Assembly: GCF_964340395.1 (NCBI RefSeq)
Contig: NC_135568.1
Location: 14,220,776-14,284,775, forward strand
From: Glandiceps talaboti
Taxonomy: Eukaryota > Hemichordata > Enteropneusta > Spengelidae
DNA length: 64,000 nt
Direction of reading: 5' to 3'
The stretch's first letter is position 1; each line of letters begins with the position of its first letter. Of this stretch, positions 46,650-61,700 are shown one piece after another. The notes beneath the pieces are model-generated. The model did no database searches. It was not told the origin of the DNA and saw only the letters and a list, made by a program, of their open reading frames with translations. The translations under genes and the position numbers were made by a program.

Positions 46650-49600
46650 TGAACGTTTGGATGTAAAATACAAACTTTTGGTTTAACATTGAATCTCTCT
46701 TGATTTCCACTCCCGGAATCATAGCAGCGCCACCAACGACATACGTTTTATTCTACTCCTCATATAGCAGTTTCAAGAATTACATTGTGTGGTTTAATAT
46801 GAGCTATTTGTTGGTGTTATCTTATAGCACATTATGCACTTCTATAAAACCTCAATCTCAAAATTATTGTGTCCAACCACATCATCAAAAATCTAACCAA
46901 ACCAAGACAAACCAAAACGTTTATATTTGATTTAATACCTTTCATTACTCCTCGATAATGTGTAGAGAAAAAACAACAACATATAAATATCAGCGTAGGG
47001 GAATTACGATTCATACAGAAGTTGAGATGATGTGTTTGTTGGTCGTTAAAATGCTGCAAGATTGTGTCATTTTAAATTTCTTATACACCCAAATATAGTG
47101 CAGGGAATATAATCTGTTCATCTTGCCATGGATTGTAAACATATTTTTGATTTTTGCTAAGAGTATATGAATGCCGATTTTGTTTCCATTATCTAGCAAG
47201 ATTAGAAATCTATTATTTATTCTTATTTCCTAGCCATGAAAGAAATAAAAACTATTGCTAGAATAGAAAATTGATGAAATTTATAGTAGATATTATAGAC
47301 GTTGGTGGCGCGATCTGCATGTCAAGGGATTCGATAATTTGACTTTTGATATACTAGTATCACATACAGTAAAAGTCCCATAGTGGCTAATGCATGATTG
47401 CATTCCTGCTATAGAATGTCCCATAACATTCCGAGTATGAACTAAAATTTGTTATTATTTTAGCACAACTTTACAATTATAGCAACAACAAATCACTCTG
47501 GCATTGCTGTGAAAGAGGTACAGTATCTCTTCTCCAAGTTGAGATTTTGTCTTCTAAGCTACACGTACGATTGACTTGACTTATACTTTCTTGAAAACTT
47601 GTCGTTCCCCTCAGTTTTGCTCATATTCAAGAGTAACATATTAAGAATATCTACAGTTTCACTGAAACTTTAATTTATTCACATTTATTTAAATTAGATC
47701 TAATCGAGCCTATGATTCATTGACCACTCATTAGGCGAAATATAATTCCTGATTTGTCAGTCATTTATACAAAACTGATAATTAGCATGATTATTTTGAT
47801 AAAGTACATTGTTTTGAGAGGTTAGGATATTTCGTCATTTCAATGGCTTGCAAAACATGTTCAAATTTCAGAAACGCTTTTGCTACAACTTAGATGTCAA
47901 TTTCGTCGCTTGTCAACTACTAACTTCAAGTCACCTATGATTGGTGTACGTAGAGTTAGAAAGTTTGGTGAATACAGTACATGTACATGGATTACTTGAA
48001 AACAAAGTATTACTTGAGGGCAGAATGTAAGTTTTGACAGTTCTAAATTAAGCCAACCTTAGTACCCACATAAATTATATGATTACCCCACAGCTTGTGC
48101 AGAGCTGTATATGTCACCTTTCACCAACCTAGGAATCATTCGATGTCAGATACCGTCTTGTGTATACTATCATGACATGGTTGAACTCATAATTGCACTC
48201 ACGTGACCTCTAGATCTAAATTTGATTATATAACTGACTAGTCACAGCCATGTGGTTGTTAATACGTACACATGGATGGATATACAGGTAAGGCGTGATG
48301 TAAATAAAGTATTTGGGGCACATCGTCAGTGTCGAAGGTATTATATAAATTCATACCTTAGTCGACTCTAACTTGAGAAGTAACACATTTAAATTGACGA
48401 TGTCCAGAGAGATTTACCGTGTTTCGCAGATTCGTAATCATCGTGAAACATCAGAATACTTAAGTCTTTTAATTTTGACGACGAATTACCATTGGGTCAC
48501 TCTGTCTGGTCATTATTTTATCTTCATTCGGCGACATATGCACGTAGGCAGAATTAAACAATGTTATCGCAACAAAACACACAACAATGCAGCTAATCAT
48601 CAGTATAATAAATCACAAACTTAATGGTCATTTAGTTAGGCACGATAGACAGAATTATAATATCTAACTCGATGGTGGTATAGATATTTAAAGTATGTAT
48701 CTATAGGTTCAAAAGGTTATTGATAATTCGGATTCAGTGTACCATGTACATGTCATGTATTAAGGTGCGACAGATAAACTTTGCATGTTTTTTGTCAAAG
48801 TCAAACTGTCAAATATTACATGTCAAAATGTATCTCTCTGAGGGAAGCCATACTGGTAGGCATACTTCAACAGGAGTTACTAATAGAAGACTATTGGTTA
48901 TATTAAGACAATCGCATTATGGTGGGTGATTTCGTGTGACGAAAGACTTGTAGTTTATTAGTTAGTTTGTACAAGTAGACTTTGGTTACATGATTGACAA
49001 TGACAAGCTGGATGATATATCGCTCCATTTTAAATATTCAATGATTAACAACACACACAATTCATGTAGCCAATACACGTAGTGAACAGAAGTCAGTTTT
49101 TGAATAATTCGACCTGGCATGTGAATGAGAATGCCAGTGTATATGCGAAAAATCAGATGTGTGGATGAAATTCTATAATGGATGTCATCAAGTCATAACC
49201 ACAATATGAGTCTGGCATTAGTAGGATATACATTTACATTTACTGCGAAAGGCAACAAAATTCGTCATCTACCAGCAAAACCACCACCATTAGCATTCTG
49301 ACTGCTTGAATACAAAGAGCATGAAAAAAGAAAAGAAATACAACTAAAAGAAAGGAGCACCACAGTCATTTAAATCTTAGACAAGCTTGACGTCAAAAAA
49401 TAATGTGTTTGGACAATTGTAGAGACAGTTTTGGGTCATATCTTAATGTGGTGGGTTGACCTCGTACTGCGATTCTCCTTCATTTTACAAAATGAGTCCT
49501 TGACATGATGGCAATTATACTGCTGCATTAATAACTTCCCTTGTACTGTGTTATCAATACGAACAGACGTCCGATTGCTGCACAATACTCCCATTTTATC

Positions 49601-49961
49601 ATGATCTGTCATTGTCAGAATCAACCGAAAGAAGGTTCTAAACTAACACACGTATAAGTCGCTACAAATGGAATTGCGGTATAAGTTGGGACGCTGTGCT
49701 TTGCCGCATTGTATTTCTCATGTCTATATGTCAATGACTTTAGTAAGAGTACAATGTTAACTGTAGCCATTGTTGTCATTTTGTTGAGAAAGTTTGGATT
49801 TATTTTTATATCAGTAACCATGCAACTTGTAATATATCAATAGAGTTATAGTAGATTACATGATGAGGTTTTATTGAGCATGTACAAGTTCATAACATGA
49901 CACTCAAATGGTAAAGTTTTTAGACGTGACTCTACATCATATATATTGAGATACATGAATG

Positions 49962-50028
49962 TGTTGTTGTTGTTCTTGTTGTTGTTGTTGTTGTTGTCGT
50001 CGTCATTGTTGTTGTTGTTGTTGTTGTA
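49962..50028. repeat. (TTG)n microsatellite 3' of gene C
   Basis: TTG tract with a CGTCGTCAT interruption. Confidence 0.92.
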
Positions 50029-50087
50029 AATGAGTGCACAATCAAATCTGAACTCTCTCTTGAATATGATAATGTCATACCCAAGTC

Positions 50088-53000
50088 TTATGATTTAAAG
50101 AAAAGGTGTTTCCTCAAAGTGCTAACCATAGCTGGACACTGTGTTACACAGATGTCACCTTCTCTATGAACAAGAAGTTTGCCAACTTCATCATTAACTT
50201 TCGTTAAAATTAAAAGGATGTCATTGTCATCAGCATGTGTTTTTAACGCGTCGACAAGTTTCTGTATGTAAATAGAACCTGTAGATTTGCTTCTGAACGA
50301 TTTGTATCCCGGAACAGTAGAGTATCCGACCAGGAAGTCGGCCTCATTTGGAACAAGCTGCTGGCAGTACGTAGTGTCAGGCTCTAAATCAACTCCCGCC
50401 ATTACGGTGTGACCTTGACAAGCTTGAATGAAGAATATCTTAGGTTTTCCCGCCAAGGAACGGCATCTGTCTGCTACAAATCGTCTTGTCAGATCCCTTA
50501 TCTCTACGACGACATTGTTAGTACCATACACGACGTCTTTTGCACCATGTGAAAGAATACAGACCACCAGACAGTCGTACATAGAGTGGTCTAGTTGACT
50601 GACTTCTCTCATAACTGATTCCATCTCTTCAGCTTGTAAGTCGTTATGTGTGCGAACCGTGAAGTGTAGCTTGTCGAATAGTTCTGCAAGCAGTCCTGTT
50701 AGTAAAATGGTAGAAAGCAGTAAGAATCCTTGATGGGATAACCACCAATATGTTCACTGAAAGCTGTTAAATACCGATCATCAGACACTGTACATTCCAA
50801 TTAGATGTCCTTTTAAATCAAAATATAGTAATAAGTTAAAGTCGTGATTAATCGGGCCTCAGGTTTTCGGTGTGGACCCAAAAATCAACTTGATGGGATA
50901 TATTGCACCATATTATGTGTACTGTTACAAAATATATTTACCCACATAAGGTTTAATACTGTTCACGATGTACGATATGCGATTAAATCATTATATGTAA
51001 CAAACATAATTCCCAGTTGTAGCTAGTGCAGCTTGAAGAAGCCAAAAAATGTGAGAGTTAAAACTATGTATTGAAATAAAGTTGCCACCCACTCTGTGTC
51101 GGGGTTCATAACGAATGCGACTTTGTACATAGATCTGAAGAGCATAATTCAATAAATGTAGATGAAATTTGTTGTTTGTTATCATTGTTAGTGTCCATGT
51201 GTATTTCTTTGTTGTATGACGTGTTTATTTGTTTAAAAACTTTTAAGAGATTAAGCCTTGGTGTCACATATCGCAGGTAAAAGAGTTATCTGGCAATTTT
51301 GCATAAACTATTCATATAGAGTACACAATTTACATTAACTAATGGACTAAGCGCCATAGCTTTTTTTAAAATTATTTTTGTACAGTTTATCAGTACAGAA
51401 TTGTTCACACAAAATGAAACTTTCATATCTAATCGTGCACAAGGAAAATACGTCAACTGTCAAGCTCAGATTACATTGCACTGTGGCGTCATTTATGAGT
51501 TTGTTTACATTGATCAACAATAGTGAATGATGTTTGGCTAATTATAAGCTTAATTAAAGCAAGATACCATTTCAAGCAGAATCATTATGTATGTTATACT
51601 TGTAGTAAAATAAAAAATACATACTTTCATCAAATTCAGTTCCATATTGTGGAGGGGTTGGTGTTAAGAATGTATGGTTGTTGATGATGATAGCCAACCC
51701 TCTCGGTTTTCTCTCCATACTGTAGTTTTCAATCATTGTTGATGATCGTTCTTCGAATTTTGCCTGTACTGTTAATAATGCCGCTGATAACTGAGTTTGC
51801 ATTATTCGAAGTTGCTGCAGTTGAGATTCTATTGTTTCGTCGGTTTCAGCTGATAGCATGGTTTGTGGCTTCTCAGATTGACGCTGCTGTTTTTGGATTA
51901 TTTTTTCAAGTATGACAATTGTTTTAACACGACTGTTTTGACTGTAAATACGTTCTCCTTTACTGAGTGGATTTCCACTGAAGTTAATGTTCTGTAGTTT
52001 GGACAGCTTCAGCATGTCACGTGGTAAGTGTTGTAACTCGTTGTCTTCTAAATCTAGTGTGTCGAGATTGTTGAGATCTGCGATTGCACATGGAAGTTCG
52101 ACAAGCTGATTTTTAGACAACACCAACTTTTCTAATTTCCTCAGCCTGCAGATACTATCCGGAAGTCGTACAAGTGTGTTTCCTCTTAGGTTCAGCTCCT
52201 TTAAAGTTTCCAGCTTACACACCGAGTTAGGTAACTCGGTTAGTTGATTTCCTGCCAATAACAACACTTCTATGTGCTTTAGGTGATCAAGATTTTCTGG
52301 AACTTTATTAATAGATGTATAGTCTAAATCTAACCTCTTTAGATGTGATATAGACCACATCGAATGATATTTGTCTGGAAGCTTTATCAATGATAGATTC
52401 AGCTTCTCAAGGTTTTGCATTTCGTGAAATCTATCAGGGATAGTTGATATTTCGGTCAACCTAATGTCTAACTCTTTCAACTTTGTTAACTTCCACAACG
52501 AATCGGGTAATGATGTAATTTGATTGGATGATAGGTTCAGCACTTGAAGATCCTGTAGTGCTGCGATTTCATCAGGTACTTTCGTTATTTTATTACCAGC
52601 AAGGTCTAATATCGTCAACCTTTGCAGTGTACACAGTGTAGAAGGTATTTTGGTAAGTTGATTTCTTGCTATAGTCAACTCTTGAAGCAGCTGCAGTTCA
52701 CCTACTTTGTCGGAGAGAATGGCGATTCTGTTATTACTAAGATCCAGGGTCTCTAACTTCTTCAACGTCCAAACTGACGATGGAATGTCTGTAATCTGGT
52801 TCCCTGATAAACTCAAGCGTTCGAGCTGATGTAACTTTCTGATGTCGATAGGAATTTTAGTTATCTTATTTTCCCTGAGGATGAGCAAATTTAACTTCTT
52901 ATGTGTACATATTGCAGCGGGTATACTTGTAATTTGGTTTTCACGCACGTTTATAGATTTCAACTTACTAAGCTTGGAGAAGTGGATTGGCAATTCCTTT

Positions 53001-53404
53001 ATTCTATTTCCACCTAAAAAAAGTAATTTCAAATTGCTAAGTGAACACAATGGAGCTGGTATTTCGGTAAGTTGATTTTTCGACATATCTAAACTGAATA
53101 TATTTATCAAGTTAATAATACTGTTAGGAATATATCTGATAGCGTTGTTCGTGATATGAAGTATTCCTAGAGTAGTCAGCTGAGTGATGACATCCGGGAA
53201 TTTTTTAAAGCGATTATTCGAGAGATTTAATTTTGTAAGTTTTGAAAGTTTACGGAATTGTATTGGCAGTGCCTGAAGTTCGTTATGTGACAGATCAATA
53301 ATTTCGGCATGTTTGTATTTGGTCCATAGTTCCTCTGGTACTTCTTGCAATTTTAAGTTAGTTGCATCATATTTCTTCTCCCCCTCAATCCATTTACCAG
53401 CCAT
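50088..53404 (-). CDS. LRR-caspase fusion protein, gene C, S1 Arg replaced by Gln
   Basis: Exons 53404-51625 and 50695-50088; phase-1 GT-AG intron; 795 aa. Same layout as B: about 20 LRRs of 23 residues, Gln-rich linker, caspase with His643 (LSHG), Cys686 (QACQG), LEPD and YKSFRS. Odd point: in the segment before GTEFDE the conserved Arg (CGA at the matching place in B and D) is CAA, Gln586, codon 51649-51647. In caspases this Arg lines the S1 pocket and binds the P1 Asp, so C may be inactive, weak or altered in specificity despite an intact dyad. The exon-2 product differs from D's at about two residues, whereas the LRR exon differs at many. The frame is intact, so this is not a simple pseudogene. 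Confidence 0.93.
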
Positions 53405-53587
53405 CGTTTATTGTAAACTGGAAACAGAGTTTTAAGAAATAGAACTGGAAAAAAATTGGTTTCATTGACGGTTTCGGACATCAGACCGATTTAACCAAAT
53501 CACAAAGAAAATTAACTGGCGGGAAAAAGTAAGGTAATTTAAAAGTACCGACAAATTATTTCTCTATCATTCATATTTGGTTGTCTT

Positions 53588-53600
53588 GTATATATTTAAC
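53588..53600 (-). promoter_or_regulatory. Conserved TATA-like block upstream of gene C
   Basis: On the minus strand it reads GTTAAATATATAC, at the same distance from the ATG as in B. Confidence 0.35.
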
Positions 53601-55310
53601 ATCTCGGACCACTATATCACATAATACATATATTTGACAGAAATCTGCCATTTGACACTATATAGTTAGAACGAAATGAAGAAAGAATCGGATGAAAAAT
53701 AACACTTAATATACAATCGGTTGATTGATATGAGGTTGGAGACTTGATACTTGCAAAGTCAATGTAAGAAATCCAGATCACAAAAACAGGACCTTTTCCA
53801 CTGGCCCGACCCTGACCTAGAGAAGGTATTTCCTACACTTTTGGTATTGATCGCATAAAATAAAAAAAAATAGGTCTGGCATGCTAGTTGACTAGTTGAC
53901 ACTCATGAAAACGAAAAATCAACACGACAATGAACAAAGGAAATTGAGGCAAATAAAGAAATCGATCCGTATTCACCATATATCAGATTTTAATCATATC
54001 GACTAGGAATATACTGTTTTTGCATATAGTTTCCGAATGGCCATTTCAATATTGGTGGTATTTAGGACGTCATAAATTATACAATGCGCTTTTCTATATT
54101 GAATCAGTTGAACCTCAACCGTGACTAAAGTGTTAGATATCTGGTGTAGAACTGTTTTTTTATATTTGTTATCATGCGTCTGATATCACAAGACACGTAC
54201 TGCATTGCTGTCTAAAGTCCAAACTTCAAATGGGTGTCGGATTAAATAGACTAGTTGTCATAGTGATATCAAATAATTCCATCAAGAACGTTCACGATTT
54301 GGCATCTAAATCGGAAGACCATCTTGACAAAATAAGAGACTTGTTGGTAAACTAGTTGACATATCGAACGATGTATCACCAATTCACAAGTTTTCTTTAG
54401 AAATAAGGACATTAGCTTGAAGGTAAAAGGAATATCTCTCCAGGGAAAGATGGAAGATGTTAAGATGGAAAATATAAAAAAAAAACAGACTATAAGATAA
54501 ACCCGGCAACCGAATTACACTCCCCAGTACTTTTGGTCACTTAATTATCAGAACAAATTGACCAGGAGCTGTTGCAGTAAGTCTTTAGTTCATGGACAGT
54601 AGAATAGTACATTCAATGTTAAGGAAATCAAGAAATCATACTGTCTCGAAAATCTTCAAGAATCCTCCCTCTACGTAAATGGCCCATTTTAACCAATCCT
54701 TACTTACTAGATTAATGGAAAACACTTACCATTCAAATCACAAAACCGTCTCACAAAGAAGGAGGAAGTCAACAAATGTTACCACAACAGTGCCGATTGC
54801 CAAACTAACAAAGATTTGACGCACATACTAAAAATAGAATCTTTGGGGTAATTTTGGATACATTCCCCAGTTTCGAATATTTGACTATGTCAACATTGTG
54901 ATTAGACTAATTGATATAAATCATGGACAATGCCTGTGTAGTCAGAGACTGTCTGACCTCTTCTGACATTCTACATCAACCCTGTGCGAGGTACAGGACG
55001 TGGTACATGTTAAGAATTAGTGAACTCAATGATGATCACGTCTTCTTCTATCCATTTTCTTCGTGTTATAAAACAATAAAGTGCAAAAAATATATATCAT
55101 ATAATCCACGAATAACGTAGGAAAGACTCATTTTGCATCAATATATAGACCATTATGTAGCGTACACTGTTAGAATGTGTTGTACTAGATTGAGATCAAC
55201 CAGAAATATTTTTGTAATCATATCCATTCAAAATGTGTAAGTCTAGTCTACGAATTTGTAAATTAAATCTTGAATCGAATCTTGAAAATATCTTTACAGT
55301 ATTTTTGTCA

Positions 55311-55394
<84 letters not shown>
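55311..55394. repeat. (TCTG)n microsatellite, unit C
   Basis: About 21 TCTG units at the position of the much longer compound array in unit B. Confidence 0.96.
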
Positions 55395-58300
55395 TTGTGA
55401 ACGTTTGGATGTAAAATACAAACTTTTGGTTTAACATTGAATCTCTCTTGATTTCCACTCCCGGAATCATAGCAGCGCCACCAACGACATAAGTTTTATT
55501 CTACTCCTCATATAGCATTAATAGGAGCTATTTGTTGGTGTTATTTTATAACACATTATGCGCTTCTATATAAAACCTCAATCTCAAAATTATTGTGCCC
55601 AACCACATCATTAAACAACTAACCAAACCAAGACAAACCAAAACGTTTATATTTGATTTAATACCTTTCATTACTCCTCGATAATGTGTAGAGAAAAAAC
55701 AACATCATATAAATATCAGCTTAAGGGAATTACGATTCATACAGAAGTTGAGATGATGTGTTTGTTGGTCGTTAAAATGCTGCAAGATTGTGTCATTTTA
55801 AATTTCTTATACACCCAAATATAGTGCAGGGAATATAATCTGTTCATCTTGCCATGGATTGTAAACATATTTTTGATTTTTGCTAAGAGTATATGAATAC
55901 CGATTTTTTTTCCATTATCTAGCAAGATTAGAAACCTATTATTTATTCTTATTTCCTAGCCATGAAAGAAATTTAAACTATTGCTAGAAAAGAAAATTGA
56001 TGAAATTATAGTAGATATTATAGACGTTGGTGGCGCAATCTACATGTTAAGGGATTCGATTATTTGACTTTTGATATACTAGTATCATATACAGTAGAAG
56101 TCCCATAGTGGCTAATGCATGATTGTATTCCTGCTATAGAATTTCCCATAACATTCCGAGTATGAACTAACATTTGTTATTATTTTAGCATAACTTTACA
56201 GTTATAGCAATAACAAACCACCTGGCATTGCTGTGAAAGAGGTACGGTATCTCTTCTCGAAGTTGAGATTTTGTCTTCTAAGCTACACATAAGATTGACT
56301 TGACTTATACTTTCTTGAAAACTTGTCGTTCCCTCAGTTTTGTTCATATTCATGAGTAACATATTAAGAATATCTACAGTTTCACTGAAACTTTGATTTA
56401 TTCACATTTATTTAAATTAGATATAATCGAGCCTATGATTCATTGACCACTCATCAGACGAAATAGAATTCCTGATTTGTCAGTCAATTATTCATTTCAA
56501 TGGCTTGCAAAACATGTTCAAATTTCAGAAACGCTTTTGGTACAACTTAGATGTCAATTTCGTCGCTTGTCAACTACTAACTTCAAGTCACCTATGATTG
56601 GTGTACGTAGAGTTAGAAAGTTTGATGAATACAGTACATGTACATGGATTACGACTTTTCACAGTAACTACTTGAAAACAAAGTATTACTTGAGGGCAGA
56701 ATGTAAGTTTTGACAGTTCTAAATTAAGCCAACCTTAGTACCCACATAAATTATATGATTACCCCACAGCTTGTGCAGAGCTGTATATGTCACCTTTCAC
56801 CAACCTAGGAATCATTCGATGTCAGATACCGTCTTGTGTATACTATCATGACATGGTTGAACTCATAATTGCACTCACGTGACCTCTAGATCTAAATTTG
56901 ATTATATAACTGACTAGTCACAGCCATGTGGTTTTTAATACGTACACATGGATGGACATACAGGTAAGGCGTAATGTAAATAAAGTATTTGGGGCACATC
57001 GTCAGTGTCGACGGTATTATATAAATTCACACCTTAGTCGACTCTAACTTGAGAAGTAACACATTTAAATTGACGATGTCCAGAGAGATTTACCGTGTTT
57101 CGCAGATTCGTGATCATCGTGAAACATCAGAATACTTAAGTCTTTTAATTTTGACGACGAATTACCATTGGGTCACTCTGTCTGGTCATGTATTTTATCT
57201 TCATTCGGCGCCATTTGCACGTAGGCAGAATTAAACAATGTTATCGCAACAAAACACACAACAATGCAGCTAATCATCAGTATAATAAATCACAAACTTA
57301 ATGGTCATTTAGTTAGGCACGATAGACAGAATTATAATATCTAACTCGATGGTGGTATAGATATTTAAAGTATGTATCTATAGGTTCAAAAGGTTATTGA
57401 TAATTCGGATTCAGTGTACCATGTACATGTCATGTATTAAGGTGCGACAGATAAACTTTGCATTTTTTTGTCAAAGTCAAACTGTCAAATATTACATGTC
57501 AAAATGTATCTCTCTGAGGGAAGCCATACTGGTAGGCATACTTCAACAGGAGTTACTAATAGAAGACTATTGGTTATCTTAAGACAATCGCATTATGGTG
57601 GGCGATTTCGTGTGACGAAAGACTTGTAGTTTATTAGTTAGTTTGTACAAGTAGACTTTGGTTACATGATTGACAATGACAAGCCGGATGATATATCGCT
57701 CCATTTTAAATATTCAATGATTAACAACACACACAATTCATGTAGCCAATACACGTAGTGAACAGCAGTCAGTTTTTGAATAATTCGACCTGGCATGTGA
57801 ATGAGAATGCCAGTGTATATGCGAAAAAACAGATGTGTGGATGAAATTCTATAATGGATATCATCAAGTCATAACCACAATATGAGTCTGGCATTAGTAG
57901 GATATACATTTACATTTACTGCGAAAGGCAACATAATTCGTCATCTGACAGCAAAACCACCACCATTAGCATTCTGACTGCTTGAATACAAAGATCATGA
58001 AAAAAGAAAAGAAATACAACTAAAAGAAAGGAACACCACAGTCAATTAAATCTTAGAAAAGCTTGTCGTCAAAAAATAATGTGTTTGGACAATTGTAGAG
58101 ACAGTTTTGGGTCATATCTTAATGTGGTGTGTTGACCTCGTATTGTGATTCTCCTTCATTTTACAAAATGAGTCCTTGACATGATGGCAATTATACTGCT
58201 GCATTAATAACTTCCCTTGTACTGTGTTATCAATACGAACAGACGTCCGATTGCTGCACAATACTCGCCATATATCATGATCTGACATTGTCAGAATCAA

Positions 58301-58638
58301 CCGAAAGAAGGTTCTAAACTAACACACGTATAAGTTGCTACAAATGGAATTGCGGTATAAGTTGGGACGCTGTGCTTTGCCGCATTGTATTTCTCATGTC
58401 TATATGTCAATGACTTAAGGAAGAGTACAATGTTAACTATAGCCATTGTTGTCATTTTGTTGAGAAAGTTTGGGTTTATTTTTTATATCAGTAACCATGC
58501 AACTTGTAATATATCAATAAAGTTATAGTAGATTACATGATGAGGTTTTATTGAGCATGTACAAGTTCATAACATGACACTCAAATGGTAAGGATTTTAG
58601 ACGTGACTTTACATCATATATATTGAGATACATGAATG

Positions 58639-58674
<36 letters not shown>

Positions 58675-58717
58675 CGTCGTCGTCGTCGTTGTTGTTGTTG
58701 TTGTTGTTGTTGTTGTA
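58639..58717. repeat. (TTG)n microsatellite 3' of gene D
   Basis: TTG tract with a TCGTCGTCGTCGTCG centre, an expanded version of that in unit C. Confidence 0.93.
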
Positions 58718-58776
58718 AATGAGTGCACAATCAAATCTGAACTCTCTCTTGAATATGATAATGTCATACCCAAGTC

Positions 58777-61700
58777 TTATGATTTAAAGAAAAGGTGTTT
58801 CCTCAAAGTGCTAACCATAGCTGGACACTGTGTTACACAGATGTCACCTTCTCTATGAACAAGAAGTTTGCCAACTTCATCATTAACTTTCGTTAAAATT
58901 AAAAGGATGTCATTGTCATCAGCATGTGTTTTTAACGCGTCGACAAGTTTCTGTATGTAAATAGAACCTGTAGATTTGCTTCTGAACGATTTGTATCCCG
59001 GAACAGTAGAGTATCCGACCAGGAAGTCGGCCTCATTTGGAACAAGCTGCTGGCAGTACATAGTATCAGGCTCTAAATCAACTCCCGCCATTACGGCGTG
59101 ACCTTGACAAGCTTGAATGAAGAATATCTTCGGTTTTCCCGCCAAGGAACGGCATCTGTCTGCTACAAATCGTCTTGTCAGATCCCGTATCTCTACTACG
59201 ACATTGTTAGTACCATACACGACGTCTTTCGCACCATGTGAAAGAATACAGACCACCAGACAGTCGTACATAGAGTGGTCTAGTTGACTGACTTCTCTCA
59301 TAACTGATTCCATCTCTTCAGCTTGTAAGTCGTTATGTGTGCGAACCGTGAAGTGTAGCTTGTCGAATAGTTCTGCAAGCAGTCCTGTTAGTAAAATGGT
59401 AGAAAGCAGTAAGAATCCTTGATGGGATAATCACCAATATGTTCACTGAAAGCTGTTAAAATACCGATCATCAGACACTGTACATTCCAATTAGATGTCC
59501 TTTTAAATCAATATGTAGTAATAAGTTAAAGTCGTGATTAATCGGGCCGCAGGTTTTCGGTGTGGACCCAAAAATCAACTTGATGGGATAAATTGCACCA
59601 TAGTATGTGTACTGTTACAAAATATATTTACCCACATAAGGTTTAATACTGTTCGCGATGTACGATATGCGATTAAATCATTATATGTAACAAACATAAT
59701 TCCCAGTTGTAGCTAGTGCAGCTTGAAGAAGCCAAAAAATTTGCGAGTTAAAACTATGTATTGAAATAAAGTTGCCACCCACTCTGTGTCGGGGTTCATA
59801 ACGAATGCGACTTTGTACATAGATCTGAAGAGCATAAGTCAATAAATGTAGATGAAATTTGTTGTTTGTTATCATTGTTATTGTCCATGTGTATTTCTTT
59901 GTTGTATGACGTGTTTATTTGTTTAAAATCTTTTAAGAAATTAAGCCTTGGTGTCACATATCGCAGGTAAAAGAGTTATCTGGCAATTTTGCATAAACTA
60001 TTCATATAGAGTACACAATTTACATTAACTAATGGACTAAGCGCCATAGCTTTTTTAAAATTATTTTTGTACAGTTTATCAGTACAGAATTGTTTACACA
60101 AAATGAAACTTTCATATCTAATCGTGCACAGCGAAAATACGTCAACTGTCAAGCTTAGATTACATTGCACTGTGACGTCATTTATGAGTTTGTTTACATT
60201 GATCAACAATAGTGAATGATGTTTGGCTAATTATAAGCTTAATTAAAGCAAGATACCATTTCAAGCAGAATCATTATGTATGTTATACTTAAAATATTAA
60301 AATACAAAATACATACTTTCATCAAATTCAGTTCCATATCGTGGAGGGATTGGTGTTAAGAATGTATGGTTGTTGATGATGATAGCCAACCCTCTCGGTT
60401 TTCTCTCCATACTGTAGTTTTCAATCATTGTTGATGATCGTTCTTCGAATTTTTTCTGTACTGTTAATAATGCCGCTGATAACTGAGTTTGCATTATTCG
60501 AAGTTGCTGCAGTTGAGATTCTATTGTTTCGTCGGTTTCAACTGATAGCATGGTTTGTGGCTTTTCAGATTGACGCTGCTGTTTTTGGATTAGTTTTTCA
60601 AGTATGACAATTGTTTTTACACGACTGTTTTGACTGTGAATACGTTGTCCCCTACTGAATGGATTTCCACTGAAGTTAATGTTCTGTAGTTTGGACAGCT
60701 TCAGCATGTCACGTGGTAAGTGTTGTAACTCGTTGTCTTCTAAATCTAGTGTGTCGAGATTGTTGAGATCTGTGATTCCACATGGAAGTTCGACAAGCTT
60801 ATTTTTAGACAACACCAACATTTCTAATTTCCTCAGCCTGTAGATACTATCCGGAAGTCGTACAAGTTTGTTTCCTCTTAGGTTCAGCTGCTTTAATGTT
60901 TCCAGCTTACACACCGAATTAGGTATCTCGTTAAGTTGATTTCCTGCCAATAACAACACTTCTATGTGCTTCAGGTGATCCAGATTTTCCGGAACTTTCT
61001 TAATAGATGTATAGTCGAGATCAATCTTCTTTAGATGTGATAGAGACCACATCGAACAAGTTGTTTCAGGAAGCTTTATAAATGATAGATTCAACTGCTC
61101 TAGATTTTGCAGTTCGTGAAACCTGTCAGGAATATTCGATATTTCGTTCGACCGAATGTCTAACTCTTTCAACTTTGTTAACTTCCACAACGAATTGGGT
61201 AATACTTTAATTTGATTAGATGATAGGTTCAGCGCTTGAAGATCCTGTAGTGCTGCGATTTCATCAGGTACATTCGTTATTTTATTACCAGCAAGGTCTA
61301 ATCTCGTCAACCTTTGCAGTGTAAACAGTGTAGAAGGTATTTTGGTAAGTTGGTTTCCTGCTATAGTCATCTGTTGAAGTAGCTGCAGTTCACCTACATT
61401 ATCAGAGAGAATGGCGATTTTGTTATTACTAAGATTCAGGATCTCTAACTTCTTCAACGTCCAAACTGACGATGGAATGTCTGTAATCTGGTTCCCTGAT
61501 AAACTCAAGTGAACGAGCTGATGTAACTTTCTGATGTCGACAGGAATTTTAGTTATCTTATTTTCCCTGAGCTTGAAGAATTGGATAGGCAATTCCTGTA
61601 TTCTATTTCCACCTAGAAAAAGTAATGTCAAATTGCGTAGTGAACACAGTGGAGCTGGTATTTCCGTAAGTTGATTTTTCGACATATCTAAACTAAATAC

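Larger units (their letters stand above)
49931..58610 (-). repeat. Tandem unit C
   Basis: About 8.7 kb: gene C (50088-53404) plus 5' flank (53405-58610). Apart from microsatellites and small indels (for example about 150 bp missing near 56490) the flank follows unit B closely. No second gene is supported. Confidence 0.88.

Noticed and set aside
48373-48624. Plus-strand frames in unit flanks (48373, 57049 and similar)
   Set aside because: Repeated because the flanks are duplicated. Lengths change between units through frameshifts and there is no codon-level constraint I can see.
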